Assembly (NCBI GenBank): GCA_945910395.1
Contig: CAMDYX010000004.1
Span: 26,292-90,291 of the forward strand
From: an uncultured Agathobacter sp.
Lineage (GTDB): Bacteria > Bacillota > Clostridia > Lachnospirales > Lachnospiraceae
Direction: 5' to 3'
DNA length: 64,000 bases
Both the position numbers and the translations under genes were made by a program. Shown here piece after piece: positions 61,439 through 64,000 of this stretch (position 1 is its first letter; each line of letters starts with the position of its first letter). The notes below the pieces were generated by a model that saw only the letters and a list, made by a program, of their open reading frames with translations, searched no databases and was not told the origin of the DNA.

Positions 61439-61527
61439 TTTTTTATAAAAAAATAACTATAATTGTAGAATTACGAATAAAATTCGTATATAATATTCTC
61501 ATATTCTAAGAATAGGAGGAAAGAAGA

Positions 61528-61866
61528 TTGGCAATTCAGGATAAATACGGTGTTGCATTAAGTTTTCATGAGGAGCTTATTTTAAAAGCAATCTATGCAA
61601 TGGGAGGGAAAAATGTTCCGACAAAAAGCATCGGTCCCTATCTGGAGAAGCATTTCGGATGCGACTATGCGAGAACAACAATTGTGACTTTTTTGCAGAG
61701 AATGGTAAAAAAAGGGTATGTGATCTCCTACAGGGATGGCAGAGAGTCTTTTCAAAGTGCTACTATGCCTTTTGAAGCTTATATTGCGGAGTGTATGAAT
61801 GATTTCTGCGAGCTATGGTTTGACGGAAATAAGAATAAAATGATGAAGTGTATTCGAAATACATGA
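61528..61866 (+). CDS. BlaI/MecI-family transcriptional repressor
   Basis: The start is a TTG directly behind AGGAGGAAAGAAG. The 112-residue protein has the BlaI winged helix: SFHEELILKAIYAMGGKNVP, CDYARTTIVTFLQRMVKKGY and a wing SYRDGRESFQS. A short C-terminal dimerisation part (EAYIAECMNDFCELWF) follows. In the classic system a BlaR1 membrane protease cleaves BlaI; no blaR1 lies next to it here. An upstream TATAAT near 61488 could be its promoter. Confidence 0.82.
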   Translation: MAIQDKYGVALSFHEELILKAIYAMGGKNVPTKSIGPYLEKHFGCDYARTTIVTFLQRMVKKGYVISYRDGRESFQSATMPFEAYIAECMNDFCELWFDGNKNKMMKCIRNT

Positions 61867-62002
61867 ACTTTGGGGAGAAGTATATTCGAAGAAATCAACT
61901 TTTAAATTTGAACCAATGGGAGGGTTGTTACCATATAAAGGTGAAGGACACAAACGACAGTCGATTTATCCTTTCAAATGCTGCATTACATTTTAAGCTG
62001 AA

Positions 62003-62036
62003 GGCGCTCTCAGGTGGAAACCTGGGAGCGCTTTTG
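62003..62036 (+). terminator. Terminator after the BlaI-like gene
   Basis: GGCGCTCTCAGG pairs with CCTGGGAGCGCT (one wobble) around a short loop, with TTTT after. A -10-like TATAAT (62038-62043) follows at once. The 136 bases between the BlaI stop and this hairpin carry nothing I can support. Confidence 0.85.
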
Positions 62037-62064
62037 GTATAATGAGAAATATTTATTTATGCGA

Positions 62065-62179
62065 TGCTCTTTACATGAGTAGCATGTAGTAGACTTGTTG
62101 TCATGGCAACCGATGCCTTTGGCATAGGAACGCCGTGTTGTTATTAAGCCACATGCGATGGAGGCTTATGTCAAGAGCA
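62065..62179 (+). ncRNA. Structured leader RNA (riboswitch-like candidate)
   Basis: A long closing stem joins TGCTCTTTACAT (62065-62076) to ATGTCAAGAGCA (62168-62179), 11 of 12 pairs. Inside lie hairpins ATGCC-TTT-GGCAT (62113-62125) and AAGCC/GGCTT (62146-62167). The loop of the latter, ACATGC (62151-62156), is perfectly complementary to GCATGT (62082-62087), allowing a pseudoknot. GGCAAC (62105-62110) can pair with GTTG upstream or GTTGTT downstream, suggesting two conformations. The ribosome site AGAAGGAG of the next gene lies 25 bases downstream. I do not recognise a known riboswitch class. Confidence 0.6.
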
Positions 62180-62219
62180 GTGTGAGCTGATATAGTTTAA
62201 GACAGAAGGAGTCGCTTTT

Positions 62220-63047
62220 ATGTTAGAATTCGGAATGCCAACCTTAATTGAAAATAGAACTCTTGAGGATAATATTGCACTTTGCAAAGAATTGGGGCTA
62301 TCCTTTATTGAATTAAATATGAATTTTCCGGAATATCAAATTGACAAAATTGAGGATGCAGATTGGTTTTATAAAAAAGCGGATGAAGCGGGCGTTTATT
62401 ATACAATTCATTTGGATGAGAATTTGAATGTTGCAGATTTCAATCCATTGGTCAGAGATGCTTATTTGGAAACGGTACGACGTACAATAGAAGTTGCAAA
62501 ATATTTTGTGGAATTAAAGAATAGGTATGGAAAGAAGGAACAGCCATTAACAATTAATATGCATATGCATCACGGGATATATATTACACTGCCGGACAAA
62601 AAGGTTCAAATGTATGAGAGAGATTTTGATGTATATATGGATTATTTTTTGCACTTTATAAAATCCTGTGAAGAGTGGATTGGCGATGCTGACATACATA
62701 TTGCTATTGAAAATACAGATGGATTTCGTGAGTATGAGAAAAAGGCAATAGAAAGGATGTTAGAAAGTGCTTGCTTCGCTTTGACATGGGATATAGGGCA
62801 TTCAAAAGGCACTGGAGAAATAGATGTACCATTTATACTTGATAATAAGAGCAAGCTAAGTCATTTTCACATTCATGACGGAAGAGAAATCCCACCTAAG
62901 AATCATCTGGCATTAGGTGATGGAGAAATAGATTTGATAGATCGTTTGAATGTGGCTAAGGCATGTAACGCGAGATGTGTTTTAGAAACAAAGACGATAA
63001 AAGCATTAAAGAAATCGGTGGAGTGGATAAAAAATGATGGAAATTAA
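62220..63047 (+). CDS. TIM-barrel sugar isomerase/epimerase-like protein
   Basis: The 275-residue protein is an AP-endonuclease-2-like barrel: LGLSFIELNMNFPE, INMHMHHGIYIT, IAIENTDGFREYE with metal Glu, ALTWDIGHSKG with Asp/His, and SHFHIHDGREIPPKNHLALGDG. The last motif is typical of sugar phosphate isomerase/epimerases. Codon use is visibly more AT-rich than in the genes to the left, hinting at separate origin. The start follows AGAAGGAG and lies behind the structured leader. A NUDIX fragment and an RdgB-like gene follow. Confidence 0.82.
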   Translation: MLEFGMPTLIENRTLEDNIALCKELGLSFIELNMNFPEYQIDKIEDADWFYKKADEAGVYYTIHLDENLNVADFNPLVRDAYLETVRRTIEVAKYFVELKNRYGKKEQPLTINMHMHHGIYITLPDKKVQMYERDFDVYMDYFLHFIKSCEEWIGDADIHIAIENTDGFREYEKKAIERMLESACFALTWDIGHSKGTGEIDVPFILDNKSKLSHFHIHDGREIPPKNHLALGDGEIDLIDRLNVAKACNARCVLETKTIKALKKSVEWIKNDGN

Positions 63048-63093
63048 ATTTGAAGAGGCGAACAGAATAATATGTTTTACAAAGAAATTATAG

Positions 63094-63237
63094 ATGAGAA
63101 GAGGTGTTGGTAGGTTGGTAGAAGAAACAGGGGCCGTTGTGTTTGATATTAAGCCGATATGCGTATATTCGGTAAAAGGAAAAACAAGAGTAAATGAGAA
63201 TCTTGGAGACGAAACATTCGGTGGACATATCCATTGA
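63094..63237 (+). pseudogene. NUDIX hydrolase fragment
   Basis: A 47-codon frame contains RLVEETGAVVFDIKPICVYSV and GKTRVNENLGDETFGG. This matches the NUDIX box end (REL.EETGA) and the following strand of NUDIX hydrolases. The N-terminal half of the NUDIX box is disrupted, an in-frame TAG lies immediately upstream, and the C-terminal half is missing. I regard it as a decayed gene. Confidence 0.7.
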
Positions 63238-63297
63238 TTCAACCGAAATTGATTGAAGAAGCTAAAAATAGAGGATTTATTTAAGAGAGGCATCAGG

Positions 63298-63906
63298 ATG
63301 AGGATTTTATATGGTACGACAAATAAGGGGAAATTACAAGCAATGCGTACTGCTCTACAAACATTTGATATAGAGCTTATTGGATTGAAAGATATAGAAA
63401 GTGAACTACCTAGTATCAATGAAGATGGAAAAACCCTCTTAGAGAATGCAGAAATTAAAGCAAGAGTATATTACGAAGCGTTTCATATACCGGTGTTCTC
63501 TTGCGACAGCGGTTTGTATTTTGACGAATTGGAGGAGGAAGAACAGCCTGGTCTCCATGTAAGGCGAATTAATGGAAAAGAGTTAACCGATGATGAAATG
63601 AGAGAACATTATGCTGCATTAGCTGCAAAGCATGGTGGAAGAATAACCGGACGATACAGAAATGCAATTTATTTTATCTTGGATGAAGAGCATCATTATT
63701 CCAGTATGGACATGTCAATTGCTACGGAACCTTTTATTTTAGTAACGCAGCCACATCCAAAGAGAGTAGAGGGATTTCCTCTGGATTCTTTGTCTGTTGA
63801 TATTGAAACTGGTAAATATTATTATGACTTGGATGTGAAAGATGTAAGCACATCTGTAGATGATGGAGTTCGAAAGTTTTTTTCGACAATTCTATCAGAA
63901 AAATAA
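63298..63906 (+). CDS. RdgB/HAM1-family non-canonical NTP pyrophosphatase
   Basis: The 202-residue protein starts with the HAM1 pattern YGTTNKGKLQAMRTAL, followed by INEDGKTLLENAEIKARVYY and SCDSGLYFDEL (metal/substrate loop), with PHPKRVEGFPLDSLSVD near the end. The family hydrolyses ITP, XTP and similar nucleotides to monophosphates. It is divergent: the usual GxFGYDP loop is replaced by EGFPLDS. The ATG has AGAGG 8 bases upstream. Like the preceding TIM-barrel gene it is AT-rich. A terminator follows. Confidence 0.8.
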   Translation: MRILYGTTNKGKLQAMRTALQTFDIELIGLKDIESELPSINEDGKTLLENAEIKARVYYEAFHIPVFSCDSGLYFDELEEEEQPGLHVRRINGKELTDDEMREHYAALAAKHGGRITGRYRNAIYFILDEEHHYSSMDMSIATEPFILVTQPHPKRVEGFPLDSLSVDIETGKYYYDLDVKDVSTSVDDGVRKFFSTILSEK

Positions 63907-63923
63907 CTGCCAGTTGATAAGTC

Positions 63924-63969
63924 GCCACCGCACACTCGTGACTTTAGTCGTGAGTGTGCGGTGGCTTTT
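63924..63969 (+). terminator. Terminator after the RdgB-like gene
   Basis: GCCACCGCACACTC pairs perfectly over 14 bases with GAGTGTGCGGTGGC, followed by TTTTCTT. Confidence 0.95.
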
Positions 63970-63970
63970 C

Positions 63971-63999
63971 TTGTAAAAATGTAAAACATATGGTATAAT
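63971..63999 (+). promoter_or_regulatory. Promoter of a gene beyond the window
   Basis: TTGTAA, a 17-base spacer and TATAAT occur right after the terminator and point rightward out of the window. Confidence 0.65.
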
Positions 64000-64000
64000 A

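Noticed and set aside
61848..62042. Open frame of 64 codons after the BlaI-like gene
   Set aside because: It starts inside the BlaI gene, has no ribosome site and its last third is the terminator hairpin.
62065..62179. tRNA or tmRNA
   Set aside because: The element lacks the tRNA arm lengths, a T-loop GTTCGA-type motif and a CCA-ready acceptor; the closing stem is too long.
1..64000. Insertion sequences, prophage genes or rRNA/tRNA genes
   Set aside because: I found no transposase, integrase, phage structural gene or RNA gene of these kinds; the only mobile-like feature is the dispersed palindromic repeat.

Overview
The window reads as a chromosomal segment of an anaerobic gut-type Firmicute, most likely family Lachnospiraceae. 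The reasons are moderate-to-low GC, strong AGGAGG-like ribosome sites, a CIRCE/HrcA heat-shock operator, Lachnospiraceae-style ABC sugar operons without their own ATPase, and a very large multidomain pectinase. The lineage is inferred from protein character only; there is no rRNA or tRNA gene to anchor it.

Layout. 1-7.4 kb: housekeeping genes (Maf tail, PrsA-like lipoprotein, PAP2 phosphatase, CIRCE-controlled htpG, cardiolipin synthase, FlK-type thioesterase, YihY/BrkB membrane protein). 7.8-16.9 kb: one 3011-residue secreted, membrane-anchored enzyme combining a rhamnogalacturonan acetylesterase (CE12) and a rhamnogalacturonan lyase (PL11) with many accessory modules. 17-24 kb: an ABC exporter, an unknown anchored protein, a region with candidate small RNAs, a GH127 beta-L-arabinofuranosidase and an SCP2-nitroreductase fusion. 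24-29.7 kb: an operon with a UgpA/E/B-like ABC importer, a PHP-type phosphoesterase, a HAD phosphatase and an SMR transporter. 29.7-40.6 kb: a phosphate-starvation region with three promoters of the same Pho-box design. They drive (i) an operon with a small alarmone synthetase, a half-length PstS-like lipoprotein, a Na/Pi cotransporter, a broken polyphosphate kinase and an HD hydrolase, (ii) pstSCAB, and (iii) the phoB-phoR kinase pair; phoU lies between. 41-54 kb: arabinan/pectin use, with an AraC regulator and YesL-like protein divergent from an ABC importer operon, two cytosolic and one lipoprotein GH43 enzymes, an ArsR-like regulator, and uxuA/uxuB for hexuronates. 54-61 kb: radical SAM protein, pyridoxamine kinase, hybrid sensor kinase, orphan FeoB-associated peptide, cyclic-nucleotide sensor plus CHASE2 adenylate cyclase, TIM-barrel protein. 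61.5-64 kb: BlaI-like repressor, a structured leader RNA, a second TIM-barrel protein, a NUDIX fragment and an RdgB-like pyrophosphatase.

How it fits together. The surface CE12-PL11 enzyme can deacetylate and cut rhamnogalacturonan I. The lipoprotein GH43 can cut arabinan outside, the ABC importer can bring oligosaccharides in, the cytosolic GH43 and GH127 enzymes can finish arabinose release, and UxuA/UxuB feed hexuronates into the KDG route. The phosphate block couples transport with (p)ppGpp synthesis.

The most unusual non-coding content is a dispersed palindromic repeat family (six copies or fragments) whose central hairpin shows a compensatory base change, an array of GGGTGT/ACACCC hairpins that also covary, a C-rich small-RNA candidate, and a pseudoknot-capable leader upstream of a TIM-barrel gene.
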